Of a stretch of 64,000 bases of DNA, positions 17,490 to 25,673 are shown piece by piece. The notes below the pieces were generated by a model. The model made no database searches. It was not told the origin of the DNA and was given only the letters and a program-made list of their open reading frames with translations. The stretch is from Akkermansiaceae bacterium UBA2381. Lineage in GTDB: Bacteria > Verrucomicrobiota > Verrucomicrobiia > Verrucomicrobiales > DEV007. Position 1 is the stretch's first letter. The number at the start of each line of letters is the position of its first letter. The DNA is taken from contig DDSV01000024.1 of NCBI GenBank assembly GCA_002344215.1, positions 351,821 to 415,820 of the forward strand. Direction: 5' to 3'. The position numbers and the translations under genes are program-made.

Positions 17490-18242
17490 TCATGGTTTGT
17501 GGGTCACAAAAAGCTCTCGTATCTCGACCTCTGCGGAGGCAGTCGATTCTGCAGCGGATCCGGATTCGACCTGCACTTCGCAACCAGCCCGAAAATGGAG
17601 CTCCCCGCGTTCGAGAGGCCACTCTTCGATTTCCTTCAGATCCTTCAGCACCCGGATCCGGCCATGATCGATGATGATCATCAGTTCGATCCCCTCACCC
17701 GGTTTATATTCCTCCTCCAACACAAGGGGATCGAGTCCGTCCCTCGCCAGCGTGAGGTTCCCCTTTTCCAAACCAATGGAGATGACCGGCTCTTCGCCGG
17801 CATAGATTCCCGCCGCGATGATGCGTGAGTTTGCCCCTGGCATGGCATTGAACGCAAAGGAAATGGTCATGTTGTGGACACGGCCATCGTTCGATCCCCA
17901 GGCGGCCGGGGTTTCGCTCTTTTTAACCAATTCCCGAAGGCCGCACCGGCGAAACACCGGTTTCCCGGCTCCTGCGCTCGCAGCGGGCACCCGGAAAAGG
18001 ATCGAGTCCTTCGTTTTTGAGAGGTGGAAAAAACCGGGGTCCTCAAAATTCCGCAGAACCGGCATGAGAACCTCATCGGCGATACCGTCGCCATCATCGT
18101 CGACCGGGATGATCAGTTTCCAGAGCTCCAGGGAAAAGACATCCCCGGCGTAGTCAACCGCCGGGGCAGCCGATCCGGTTATCCACAAAAGCATCCCGAC
18201 AAGACAGGCGGATAGCCTCCCGTTCTCTAGAGCCGCCGCCAT
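17490..18242 (-). CDS. Exported PL7 alginate-lyase-like protein with altered catalytic motifs
   Basis: 250 residues with an N-terminal signal peptide (LSACLVGMLLWITGSAAPA). The layout resembles polysaccharide lyase family 7: LELWKLIIP at 38-46, EVLMPVL, FF near 71, VPAASAG, an RxxLRE-like element RCGLREL at 99-105, the VHNMTISFAF strand and LHFRAGCEVQ at 215-224 where PL7 enzymes have YFKAGxYxQ. Catalytic positions look eroded: RSELR is RCGLR, the QIH histidine motif reads AGIY, and the Tyr of the last motif is missing. A DDDGDG stretch at 48-53 could bind calcium. It may be a non-catalytic glycan binder or a divergent lyase. Start overlaps the end of zwf by 16 nt. Confidence 0.5.
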   Translation of the reverse strand: MAAALENGRLSACLVGMLLWITGSAAPAVDYAGDVFSLELWKLIIPVDDDGDGIADEVLMPVLRNFEDPGFFHLSKTKDSILFRVPAASAGAGKPVFRRCGLRELVKKSETPAAWGSNDGRVHNMTISFAFNAMPGANSRIIAAGIYAGEEPVISIGLEKGNLTLARDGLDPLVLEEEYKPGEGIELMIIIDHGRIRVLKDLKEIEEWPLERGELHFRAGCEVQVESGSAAESTASAEVEIRELFVTHKP

Positions 18243-19762
18243 TCGTGATTGTCCTGATCGAGAAGTTCGTCCGCCTCTTTCGGACCCCAGGAACCGGCCG
18301 GATATTCGGCCATCTTGGGTGGATTGGCCGACTTGTGCCAGGCGTTCTCGATCTGGTCGACATAACGCCAGGCGGTTTCCACCTCATCCTTCCTTGCGAA
18401 AAGAGTCGCATCGCCCGCCATTGCGTCGAGGAGGAGGCGCTCGTAGGCCTCCGGGCTGCTCTTGCCGAAGCTGGTCTGATAGCGGAAGTCCATTTTCACG
18501 GCCTGAAGCGTCGCGGCGGGACCGGGCCGCTTGGATCGCATGCCGAGGGAGATTCCCTCATTCGGCTGGATGCGGAGGACGAGGACGTTGCCCGGCATCG
18601 CCTCGGCTCCGGCAGCGGCGTTGAAAAGCACCCGCGGAGCCTGTTTGAAATGGATCGAAATTTCCGTTCCCTTCCGGGGAAGTCGTTTGCCCATGCGAAC
18701 GTAAAAGGGCACTCCCTCCCAACGCCAGTTGTCGATCATGATCTTGAGAGCAACGTAGCTTTCCGTCATGGAACCGGGATTGACGCGATCCTCGCGCCGG
18801 TAGCCGGGAACTTCGTTGCCATTGACTGTTCCCGCCGTGTACTGGGCCCGGACGACGCTACGGCCCACCTCCTCCGCGTTTTTGAACGGGCGCAGTGACT
18901 TCAACACTTTCACCTTCTCATCCCGCACCCCGTCGGCGGTGAGATCAGCGGGAGGCTCCATCGCGATGAGGCTGAGCAGTTGCAGGAGATGATTCTGGAC
19001 CATGTCGCGCAGCGCTCCCGACTTGTCGTAATATCCCCCGCGGCCGCCTTCCATCCCGAGGTGCTCGGCGCAAGTGATCTGAACATGATCAATAAACCGG
19101 TTGTTCCAGAGGACTTCAAACAGCTGATTCGCGAAACGCAGCACCATGATGTTCTGCGCGGTCTCTTTGCCGAGGTAGTGATCGATGCGATAGGTGTGCT
19201 CCTCGGCAAAGGTGTCGTTCACGACCTGATTGAGATGCTGGGCCGTCGCCAGATCAGTGCCAAAGGGCTTTTCAACCACGGCCCGGCACCAACCGGTCTT
19301 CGAGGTGTTTAAGCCGGACTGACGGAGCTGGAGGAGAATGTCGTCGAAGAACTCCGGAGCTGAGGCGAGGTAATAGAGACGGTTCGGACTCGCCCCCTCC
19401 TTCTCCATCTCATCAAGACGGTTTTTCAGAGCGATATAACCCTCCTGATCTCCAAACTCGCTGGTGTGGTAGGTGATACTTTGGGAGAACTGAGCCCAGA
19501 GATCATCGTTGTGCCCCTGGCGGGAAACTTCTTTGTTCAACTCTTCGAGTCCCTGACGAAACTCCTCGTCCGACTTTTCACGTCGGGCGAAGCCGACCAC
19601 CCGGATCCCCGCAGGGAGGTCACCATCCGCCGCCAGGTTGTAGAGCGCCGGGATCAGCTTCCGGTGAGTCAAGTCGCCCGTCGCCCCGAAAATCACGATG
19701 ATACAGGACTCGGGATGATTGCGAAGACTCAGGTCGGCTTCTCGAAAGGGGTTCTCTTCCAT
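18227..19762 (-). CDS. zwf: Glucose-6-phosphate 1-dehydrogenase (Zwf)
   Basis: Oxidises glucose 6-phosphate to 6-phosphogluconolactone with NADP, entering the oxidative pentose phosphate pathway. 511 residues from ATG 19762 (MEENPFREADLSL); the frame extends upstream to 19867 but that segment is not conserved and would overlap the next gene. Motifs: nucleotide-binding IFGATGDLTHRKLIPAL, catalytic RIDHYLGKETAQN and VRMGKRLPRKGTEI. No pgl or gnd is adjacent. The downstream PL7-like gene starts within the zwf end, suggesting co-transcription. Confidence 0.96.
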   Translation of the reverse strand: MEENPFREADLSLRNHPESCIIVIFGATGDLTHRKLIPALYNLAADGDLPAGIRVVGFARREKSDEEFRQGLEELNKEVSRQGHNDDLWAQFSQSITYHTSEFGDQEGYIALKNRLDEMEKEGASPNRLYYLASAPEFFDDILLQLRQSGLNTSKTGWCRAVVEKPFGTDLATAQHLNQVVNDTFAEEHTYRIDHYLGKETAQNIMVLRFANQLFEVLWNNRFIDHVQITCAEHLGMEGGRGGYYDKSGALRDMVQNHLLQLLSLIAMEPPADLTADGVRDEKVKVLKSLRPFKNAEEVGRSVVRAQYTAGTVNGNEVPGYRREDRVNPGSMTESYVALKIMIDNWRWEGVPFYVRMGKRLPRKGTEISIHFKQAPRVLFNAAAGAEAMPGNVLVLRIQPNEGISLGMRSKRPGPAATLQAVKMDFRYQTSFGKSSPEAYERLLLDAMAGDATLFARKDEVETAWRYVDQIENAWHKSANPPKMAEYPAGSWGPKEADELLDQDNHEWRRL

Positions 19763-19842
19763 TGGCGCAATGAACCCGCAGAATACGGGCCATTGCAAAT
19801 GAATTGACCGTCGAAATGGGACTGGAACCGCTGATGAATCTG

Positions 19843-20823
19843 CTATCTCGCGTAGGTTTGGACCCATTCCCTCTCGTGTGAGGCAGCGGGTTGCGGGAGA
19901 ATCAGATCGGCCAGCGCATCTTCCAACTCGTGAAAGCGAAAACGAAAACCTGATCCATGAATCCGGCAGGGCAGGCCCCGGCGTCCGCTCAGCGCCAGGT
20001 CAGGATCCGTGTTCAGAAAGGGAGCAGCAAATCGGAGAAGCTTTTCCGGAACCGGCAGTCCGAACGGAATTTTCCGGATCTTGCGGAGCGTCTCCATGAA
20101 TTCCGCATTGGTGACGGGCTGGAGACCGGTCGCATTGTAGATCCCGTGGACTGCAGGATTCCGAATCGCTTCGAGAAAGAGTCGCATCATATCCTCAAGG
20201 TGGATCCAGCTGATCCACTGATCACCGCTCCCGAAGCGACCCCCGAAACCCAAACGCGCGATCCGATCGAGGGTCGGCAAGGCACCTCCGCTGCGTCCGA
20301 GAACAAATCCGATCCGCAGCACTGCCCATCGCATTTCCGGACGAATGGCTCTCCCGAGCGCCTCCTCCCACGACACACAGATGTCAGCGGGATACTCATC
20401 GGGAACAAAGGCCGATTCCTCACAAATGCGGTCCCCGGCATTCCCGTAGATCGCCAGGCTGGCCGCCTGAACCCAGACGGCGGGTGGACGGCTCACGAGT
20501 AGCAGGGCGGCTCCGAGCGTTTCCACCGGCTCAACCCGCGAACGGAGGATCTCCGCCTTGTTTCGTTTTGTCGGGCGGCAATCCACGGATTTCCCGGTCA
20601 AGTTGACCAGCGCCGCCGCCCCCTCGAGATGTTTCGCCCATCGCTCTTCGACCGTAATTCCGTCCCAGTGGACCGCTGTTCCGCCCCCTGTATATTGATC
20701 AGGATCTCTCGTCAGGACGATGACCTCATACCCCTCCTCCAGGAGCACGTCGGAAAGCGATCTTCCGAGAAACCCACTCCCTCCCGCAATCACCACCCGG
20801 CCTCGTTGCTCGTTGTTTCTCAT
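19843..20823 (-). CDS. TIGR01777 family NAD(P)-binding epimerase-like protein
   Basis: Extended short-chain dehydrogenase/reductase (SDR) related to E. coli YfcH, molecular function not settled. About 326 residues; dinucleotide-binding VVIAGGSGFLGRSL at the N-terminus, WDG, ALVNLTGKSVDCR and WISWIHLEDMMRL (the IHxxD motif of this family), then VHGIYNATGLQPVTNAEF. ATG at 20823 is chosen; an in-frame ATG four codons upstream (20835) is equally possible. It lies 28 nt downstream of the GbsR-type regulator gene on the same strand, probably one transcript. Confidence 0.88.
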   Translation of the reverse strand: MRNNEQRGRVVIAGGSGFLGRSLSDVLLEEGYEVIVLTRDPDQYTGGGTAVHWDGITVEERWAKHLEGAAALVNLTGKSVDCRPTKRNKAEILRSRVEPVETLGAALLLVSRPPAVWVQAASLAIYGNAGDRICEESAFVPDEYPADICVSWEEALGRAIRPEMRWAVLRIGFVLGRSGGALPTLDRIARLGFGGRFGSGDQWISWIHLEDMMRLFLEAIRNPAVHGIYNATGLQPVTNAEFMETLRKIRKIPFGLPVPEKLLRFAAPFLNTDPDLALSGRRGLPCRIHGSGFRFRFHELEDALADLILPQPAASHEREWVQTYAR

Positions 20824-20851
20824 GTCAGATCTCATTTGGGGTTTTCCGGAA

Positions 20852-21391
20852 TCACTTCATCAGGGCGCCAATCGATTTGGCAATTTTGTCGCCCATCCGG
20901 ATCGCGTTGACGGCCGAACGGGTCGGGAGACGGTCCATTTTGACGTAAAAGTCGCTGACGAGCTCGAAGAACCCGAGCAACTCTTCAAGCTGATGTTTGG
21001 CGTATTCATCGCCACTCTCCGAGGAAGCCCCCGCCTCATTCGCGCAGGCTCTTAATCTTACCAGGGTAGGATCGATCTCGCGGCGCTTGCGCTCGGCGGC
21101 AATTACCCGGAAGAGCTCGTAGACATCGCGAATCGATTCGAAATGGTCCCGACGGTCGCCGGGCAGGTGGACGATTTTTACGATGCCCCAGTTCTGCAGT
21201 TCCTTGAGGCTGTTGCTTACATTCGAGCGGGCCACCCCGAGTCGTTCACAGATTTCCTCCGCGTGAAGGGGCTGCTCCGAGATGAACAGGAGCGCATGAA
21301 TCTGCGCCACAGTGCGATTGATTCCCCATTTGGTTCCCATTTCCCCCCAATGGAGGATGAAATGACTGGCGAAGGGAGGAAGATCGTTCAT
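20852..21391 (-). CDS. GbsR/MarR-family winged-helix transcriptional regulator
   Basis: 179 residues from ATG 21391 (MNDLPPFASHF). Winged helix-turn-helix: AQIHALLFISEQPLHAEEICERLGVARSNVSNSLKELQNWGIV matches the GbsR-type family of MarR relatives; the C-terminal half (ELLGFFELVSDFYVKMDRL) is a dimerisation/effector region. An ATG at 21409 is also in frame, but it lies inside an 18-nt palindrome that looks like the operator, so the later start, with AAGAGAA just ahead, is preferred. Ligand unknown; no glycine-betaine genes are nearby. Probably autoregulated and co-transcribed with the epimerase-like gene. Confidence 0.85.
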   Translation of the reverse strand: MNDLPPFASHFILHWGEMGTKWGINRTVAQIHALLFISEQPLHAEEICERLGVARSNVSNSLKELQNWGIVKIVHLPGDRRDHFESIRDVYELFRVIAAERKRREIDPTLVRLRACANEAGASSESGDEYAKHQLEELLGFFELVSDFYVKMDRLPTRSAVNAIRMGDKIAKSIGALMK

Positions 21392-21399
21392 TTCTCTTA

Positions 21400-21417
21400 T
21401 TTCTGTCATTACAGAAA
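21400..21417. promoter_or_regulatory. Palindromic operator of the GbsR-type regulator
   Basis: TTTCTGT CATT ACAGAAA, perfect 7-nt arms, lies 9 nt upstream of the preferred regulator start. Position and symmetry fit an autoregulatory winged-helix binding site. Confidence 0.6.
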
Positions 21418-21532
21418 CCGAAGAAATGACTCAAGCAAGTGGAATCTCTCTTTAATTGCAAAGGGGAGAACTCCTTCCCCATGGCGATCACCGGTTTACG
21501 CCGGGCAAATCCCCCCGTATACTTCCCCATCC

Positions 21533-22051
21533 ATGGAAACAGTAAAAACGATCCTCACGCATTGGTTTTTTTGGGGGTTTGTCCTCGGCTTCTTCCTTTG
21601 CATCCTTTCGGTTCTCTCCCATTTCAAAACCAAAGGGGAGTTAAAGAGACTCAAGGGCCACCTCAGCGACAAGCTTGAGATCGAGGCCGAGAAGATGGGG
21701 GAAATGAAGGGCAAGCTCGACACCCTGCGGACCGAGAACGAAAACCTGCGTATGAAGGTGAACTCCGGCCGCGTCCAGAACGATTACGTCGCCCTTGAGC
21801 GCGAACTTGAGATCTATGCCCGCGCCGAAAAGGTGATGGTGGTGAACGCGCCCGGTTTTGCCCAGGCCTGGGAACGAGCCAAGGAGGGAGCGCTCTCCGA
21901 GATCGAAGCGGAGGAGTCGGGCAAAAGCCTGCCGCGCCGCATGTTCAAACGTTTCTTCTCCAAGTCTGGCAGCCACACCGAATCCGCCGTCATCGACGCG
22001 CTCCCTTCGGACTCGAAGAACAAACGGTCCGGTAGCTCCAACGAGAACTGA
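21533..22051 (+). CDS. Single-pass membrane coiled-coil protein
   Basis: 172 residues from ATG 21533 (METVKTILTHWFF). One membrane span at residues 8-29 (LTHWFFWGFVLGFFLCILSV), then a charged heptad-rich helix (ELKRLKGHLSDKLEIEAEKM through ENENLRMKVNSG) and a basic Ser-rich tail (KSLPRRMFKRFFSKSG). No family recognised; overall plan is that of a small membrane-anchored coiled-coil protein facing the cytoplasm. Divergent from the GbsR-type regulator, so the palindrome between them could affect both. Confidence 0.75.
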   Translation: METVKTILTHWFFWGFVLGFFLCILSVLSHFKTKGELKRLKGHLSDKLEIEAEKMGEMKGKLDTLRTENENLRMKVNSGRVQNDYVALERELEIYARAEKVMVVNAPGFAQAWERAKEGALSEIEAEESGKSLPRRMFKRFFSKSGSHTESAVIDALPSDSKNKRSGSSNEN

Positions 22052-22110
22052 CCGGAGCTGTCCTTTCAATCGATCGAAAGGACCTCGCGAAAACACCTTC
22101 CGCAACTTGT

Positions 22111-22707
22111 ATGAAACTCCATCTCCCGGATCGGGAATTCGACGGCTATATTTTTGATTGTGACGGCACCCTCGTGGATTCAATGCCACTCCACTTCAAG
22201 GCCTGGACCGCAAGTTTTGTCCATCATGGTGCGCCGTGGGACTGGAGCGAAGACGAGTTTTACGCCAACGCCGGGGTGCCAGACCGGGTCACGGTCCTTG
22301 AACTCAACGAGCGCTTTGGTGCCAGCCTCTGCCCCGATGAGGTCCATGAGTTCAAGGCGGAGTGGTATGCCAGACACCTCCACGAGATCGTGGCCGTCGA
22401 TGCGGTCGCCAAACTCGCCAGACAATATCACGCCGAGGGAAGGAAGATCTCAGTGGCCTCGGGAAGTGACATCACCCTGGTCGAACCGTCACTGGACCGG
22501 GCCGGGCTACTCGAGCTTTTTGACATCATTATCACCCCCGCGCAGGTCAAGAGAGGCAAACCGGCCCCGGACATGTTTCTCCTCGCGGCCGAGCGTATGG
22601 GAGTACCACCGGAGTCGTGCCTCGTTTTTGAAGACGGCCAGGCGGGAATCGATGCAGCAAACGCCGCCGGGATGGAGAGTGTTTTTGTCCCGAGTCGCTT
22701 TGAATAG
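22111..22707 (+). CDS. HAD-superfamily phosphatase / beta-phosphoglucomutase-like
   Basis: 198 residues. HAD motif I FDCDGTLVDS (nucleophile Asp16, acid/base Asp18), helical cap starting at MPLHFKAW, motif II SVASGSD, motif III lysine in VKRGKPAPDMF, and motif IV VFEDGQAGIDAA. The GxPAPD and LVDSMP pattern fits the YqaB/beta-phosphoglucomutase branch (fructose-1-phosphatase or sugar phosphatase); the substrate cannot be decided. Short intergenic space (59 nt) after the coiled-coil gene. Confidence 0.88.
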   Translation: MKLHLPDREFDGYIFDCDGTLVDSMPLHFKAWTASFVHHGAPWDWSEDEFYANAGVPDRVTVLELNERFGASLCPDEVHEFKAEWYARHLHEIVAVDAVAKLARQYHAEGRKISVASGSDITLVEPSLDRAGLLELFDIIITPAQVKRGKPAPDMFLLAAERMGVPPESCLVFEDGQAGIDAANAAGMESVFVPSRFE

Positions 22708-22765
22708 ATAGCATGCTTCCTGTCTTGTCGGAATTGTGCGAGTAGCTCATACTCGGCCAATTAGC

Positions 22766-23368
22766 ATGAAGAGAATTCTGGCTTTACTTATACCGCTCTC
22801 TATCATCAGCTCCACTCCGGCAGAGGACGTCGCGGAACAAGAATTCACGGTTGGCTTCCTTGCGTTGATGGATTCAGTGGGTGCGCTTACCTCCCATGAA
22901 GAGAATCTCCGAAAGCAGTCGATTTCCAACAGCTGGGAGTTCTTCTTTTCGCTTCATTACACATCTCGTAGTGAGCACCGTGTGTTCGTTTTTGCAAAAC
23001 CAGGAAAATCCCTTCCTCATCATTTAATCGTCTTTGAGGGGAGTTCCACATTTGATAGAGTGAACGAACTGCCTGGAGCGCGCTTCAACTTTCTCCCGAT
23101 GGACGCTGGCACTCCTGAGTCGATTCAGATCTTGGATCGGCTAAAAGAGCTCGCCTTTACAAACGCGGGAGAAGAGACGCTTGATTCAGCAACGTCCACT
23201 ATCTGTGGTATCGGGATCCGAATTGCTACAGTTGTTGGAGGAAAGGAGCAGGTCCACGATTATATACGAGCATCCCTCACCAGCCCCGACGCAACGGGAC
23301 TTCCGAGCGAGGCCTACGAAGTGTTCCGCCGACTCTTCGAGGGTCCCGAAAAGAAGCTTGCCGAATGA
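22766..23368 (+). CDS. Exported protein of unknown function
   Basis: 200 residues from ATG 22766 (MKRILALLIPLSIISSTPA), which places a typical signal peptide at the N-terminus. The mature part is mixed alpha/beta with no repeats or metal motif; SWEFFFSLHYTSRSEHRVFVF and SYEVFRRLF-like segments give no family assignment. The sequence is visibly more AT-rich than its neighbours, which may mean more recent acquisition. It stands between a HAD phosphatase and a RelE-like gene, both on the same strand. Confidence 0.65.
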   Translation: MKRILALLIPLSIISSTPAEDVAEQEFTVGFLALMDSVGALTSHEENLRKQSISNSWEFFFSLHYTSRSEHRVFVFAKPGKSLPHHLIVFEGSSTFDRVNELPGARFNFLPMDAGTPESIQILDRLKELAFTNAGEETLDSATSTICGIGIRIATVVGGKEQVHDYIRASLTSPDATGLPSEAYEVFRRLFEGPEKKLAE

Positions 23369-23455
23369 TATCCAAGGTGACGGAGAGCGGCAGACCATTT
23401 CCGCCCCTCATTTCGCCCCTTGCCGAATCCGTTGGTTTGGGGGAGACTCACCCCC

Positions 23456-23836
23456 GTGTTTCAGGTCATCTTCAACGAAATCAGTGCCGCCGAGATCTCA
23501 CAACTGCCTACGCTGGAGCAGTTGGAGGTCTTGAATGAATTTCAGGTCAAGCCTGAGGACCTTGAGGGAATCGAGGAAAAGGGAACGGAAACCCGCTTCG
23601 GGCAGATCGAGCGTGACGGGAAAAAACTCTATCGCTACCGGGCGAGCGATGTCCGCATCTACTTCGAAGTATCAAAAGATCATCAGTCGGTCATCGTTCA
23701 CCGCGTCCTCAGCAAAAACACGTTTCAGGATTTCCTCTATCGGGCCAATCTTCCCTTTGGCGATGATGAGGCTCTTGCCGAATCGAAGCAGTTCTGGGCT
23801 CTGATCGAGGAGGGAGAACGCGCCCGTCGCGTTTAG
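23456..23836 (+). CDS. RelE/ParE-fold-like small protein
   Basis: 126 residues from GTG 23456 (MFQVIFNEISAAEISQLP). The order of elements, strand-helix-helix then LYRYRASDVRIYFEVSKDHQ and VIVHRVLSKNTFQDFLYR, is like the RelE/ParE toxin fold (YRxRxGDYRxxYEv ... vxvxxvxhR). A C-terminal tail of about 30 residues is extra. No antitoxin-like gene is adjacent, so it is probably a solitary, perhaps housekeeping, homologue rather than an active toxin. It ends 6 nt before the aminotransferase gene, so the two are likely co-transcribed. Confidence 0.6.
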   Translation: MFQVIFNEISAAEISQLPTLEQLEVLNEFQVKPEDLEGIEEKGTETRFGQIERDGKKLYRYRASDVRIYFEVSKDHQSVIVHRVLSKNTFQDFLYRANLPFGDDEALAESKQFWALIEEGERARRV

Positions 23837-23842
23837 GGAGCC

Positions 23843-25021
23843 ATGTCCGGACTCCTCGAAAGAATTGATTCGGATGAAAGCTGGCGACGTGAGGCTTTTC
23901 CGGCCTGCCGGGATCGCATCTTCCTGGCCCATGCGGCGGTGACAGCCCTTCCGGCGGTTGCGGTGGAGGCGATGAACCGGTTCAATCTCGCCTCCTCGAC
24001 CGGCGAACTCGACTACTCGGAGGTCCTTATCCAGCAAATGGACGGGGTTCGCTTCTCCTCGGCAAAACTGATCGAGTGCTCTCCCGATGAGGTCGCTTTG
24101 CTCGGGCCGACCAGCCTCGGGCTCAGCCTCGTGGCGAACGGGTTAACCTGGAAGCCCGGCGACGAGATCGTGACCTATCTCGATGACTACCCCGCCAACG
24201 TTTACCCCTGGAAGAACCTGGAAAGCAAGGGGGTGAAGGTCGTCTACCTGCAGCCCCGTGAAATCGGAGAGATCACGCCGGAACTCGTGCGTTCGGCCAT
24301 CACCCCCCGTACGCGGCTGCTTGCCCTCGCGTCCTGTCATTTCCTTTCCGGTTACCGGCTCGACATCGAGGCGGTGGGCTCAATCGCCAGGGAACATGAC
24401 CTTCTTTTCTGTCTGGATGCGATTCAAACGGTCGGGGCCTTTCCCACCTCCGCGCAGCACGTCGATTTTCTCTCAGCCGACTCCCACAAATGGATGCTCG
24501 GACCGATGACGGCGGGAATCTTCTATGTGGACCGCCGCCGCTTCGAGACACTTTCACCCACTCTCCTCGGAGCCTGGAATGTGAAATCCCCGAATTTTAT
24601 CGCTCAGGATGCGGTCGCTTTCGAGTCAGGTGCACGCCGCTACGAGCCGGGAGTTCTCAACGCGCAGGGACTTCTGGGAATGCAGGCGTCCATGGAAATG
24701 CTTACCGGCATCGGCATCCCCGCCGTCTCAAAACGGCTCATGGAGCTCAAGGCCATGCTCTGCGACGGACTGGAGAGCCTCGGGTTGGACATCCTCGGCC
24801 CCCGCGAGGGAGGTTCCGCTTCGGGAATCACGTCCTTTACGGACCGGGAAAATCCCCGCCGAATCGGTGAAATGGCCGCCGCTTTGCAACATTCGAACAT
24901 CGTTGCCAGCTTCCGGCACGACCGGGAGGGGAAACCCTACCTCCGCTTCAGCCCCCATTTTTACAACACTCCGGCCGAAATCGGCCAGGTTCTTGAGGTC
25001 TTGGCCCACGCTCGAACTTGA
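23843..25021 (+). CDS. Class V PLP-dependent aminotransferase / cysteine desulfurase-like
   Basis: 392 residues. PLP-binding signature SADSHKWMLGP with Lys216 as Schiff-base lysine; LDAIQTVG at 191-198 supplies the cofactor Asp; small domain ends LRFSPHFYNTPAEIGQVLE. It belongs to the class V branch that includes isopenicillin epimerase-like and SufS-like enzymes. The SufS active-site loop with its Cys before the small domain (RxGxHCA) is not seen, so desulfurase activity is doubtful. No fe-S assembly genes nearby. Substrate not predictable. Confidence 0.85.
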   Translation: MSGLLERIDSDESWRREAFPACRDRIFLAHAAVTALPAVAVEAMNRFNLASSTGELDYSEVLIQQMDGVRFSSAKLIECSPDEVALLGPTSLGLSLVANGLTWKPGDEIVTYLDDYPANVYPWKNLESKGVKVVYLQPREIGEITPELVRSAITPRTRLLALASCHFLSGYRLDIEAVGSIAREHDLLFCLDAIQTVGAFPTSAQHVDFLSADSHKWMLGPMTAGIFYVDRRRFETLSPTLLGAWNVKSPNFIAQDAVAFESGARRYEPGVLNAQGLLGMQASMEMLTGIGIPAVSKRLMELKAMLCDGLESLGLDILGPREGGSASGITSFTDRENPRRIGEMAAALQHSNIVASFRHDREGKPYLRFSPHFYNTPAEIGQVLEVLAHART

Positions 25022-25145
25022 CGAAACGGCAACTTGCGTCTTGTATCGGGGCTGCTTTTGAACTGGAAACTTCAGCCGTTCTGGTTCAGGGTTTCCTGCG
25101 GGTCTGACCCCCGCCAATTAATTCCAACCGAGAGGGCCAACCGCT

Positions 25146-25625
25146 GTGGACTTCAGAGATATCAAGAAAATCGTAGAGCTCATGGATCAACATGGGCTAT
25201 CGCAGTTCAAGCTGGAACAGGACGAGACTAAACTCGAACTGAAAAAGGGAGGAGATATCGATCTCAAGGCAATCCAGCATTGGATGGCGTCTGCTCCCGG
25301 ACCCCAGTATGCACCCCAATACGGCGTGGCTCCGGCACCTGCCGCAGGCACCCCCGCTCCCGCAGACGGCGCTCTGCCGGCCGGAGTAAAGGAAGTCACC
25401 TCTCCCATGGTGGGCACTTTCTATACGGCCTCCTCACCTGACGCCGAGCCCTTCGCCAAGATCGGAACAAAAATCACCGCCGACAGCACCGTCTGCATCA
25501 TCGAAGCCATGAAGGTGATGAACGAAATCAAGGCTGAAATCAGCGGAGAGATCATTGAGCTTCTCGTTGAAAACGGAACCGCAGTCCAGTACGGCGAGCC
25601 GCTCTTCCGGGTCAAGACGTCCTGA
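25146..25625 (+). CDS. accB: Biotin carboxyl carrier protein of acetyl-CoA carboxylase
   Basis: 159 residues from GTG 25146. N-terminal helical part (MDFRDIKKIVELMDQHGLSQ), an Ala/Pro-rich flexible linker at 55-80, and the C-terminal biotinyl domain with EAMKVMNE; Lys123 is the biotinylation site. Followed 48 nt downstream by accC. Together they form the biotin carboxylase half of acetyl-CoA carboxylase for fatty-acid synthesis; accA and accD lie elsewhere. Confidence 0.96.
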   Translation: MDFRDIKKIVELMDQHGLSQFKLEQDETKLELKKGGDIDLKAIQHWMASAPGPQYAPQYGVAPAPAAGTPAPADGALPAGVKEVTSPMVGTFYTASSPDAEPFAKIGTKITADSTVCIIEAMKVMNEIKAEISGEIIELLVENGTAVQYGEPLFRVKTS

Positions 25626-25673
25626 GAATCAACGTGCCTTTCCCTTGTCGGAGAGAGCGCGGAATCAAACGCC

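Noticed and set aside
23843..25021. SufS cysteine desulfurase
   Set aside because: PLP lysine is present but the active-site Cys loop typical of SufS/IscS is not seen and no suf genes are adjacent; kept as generic class V aminotransferase.
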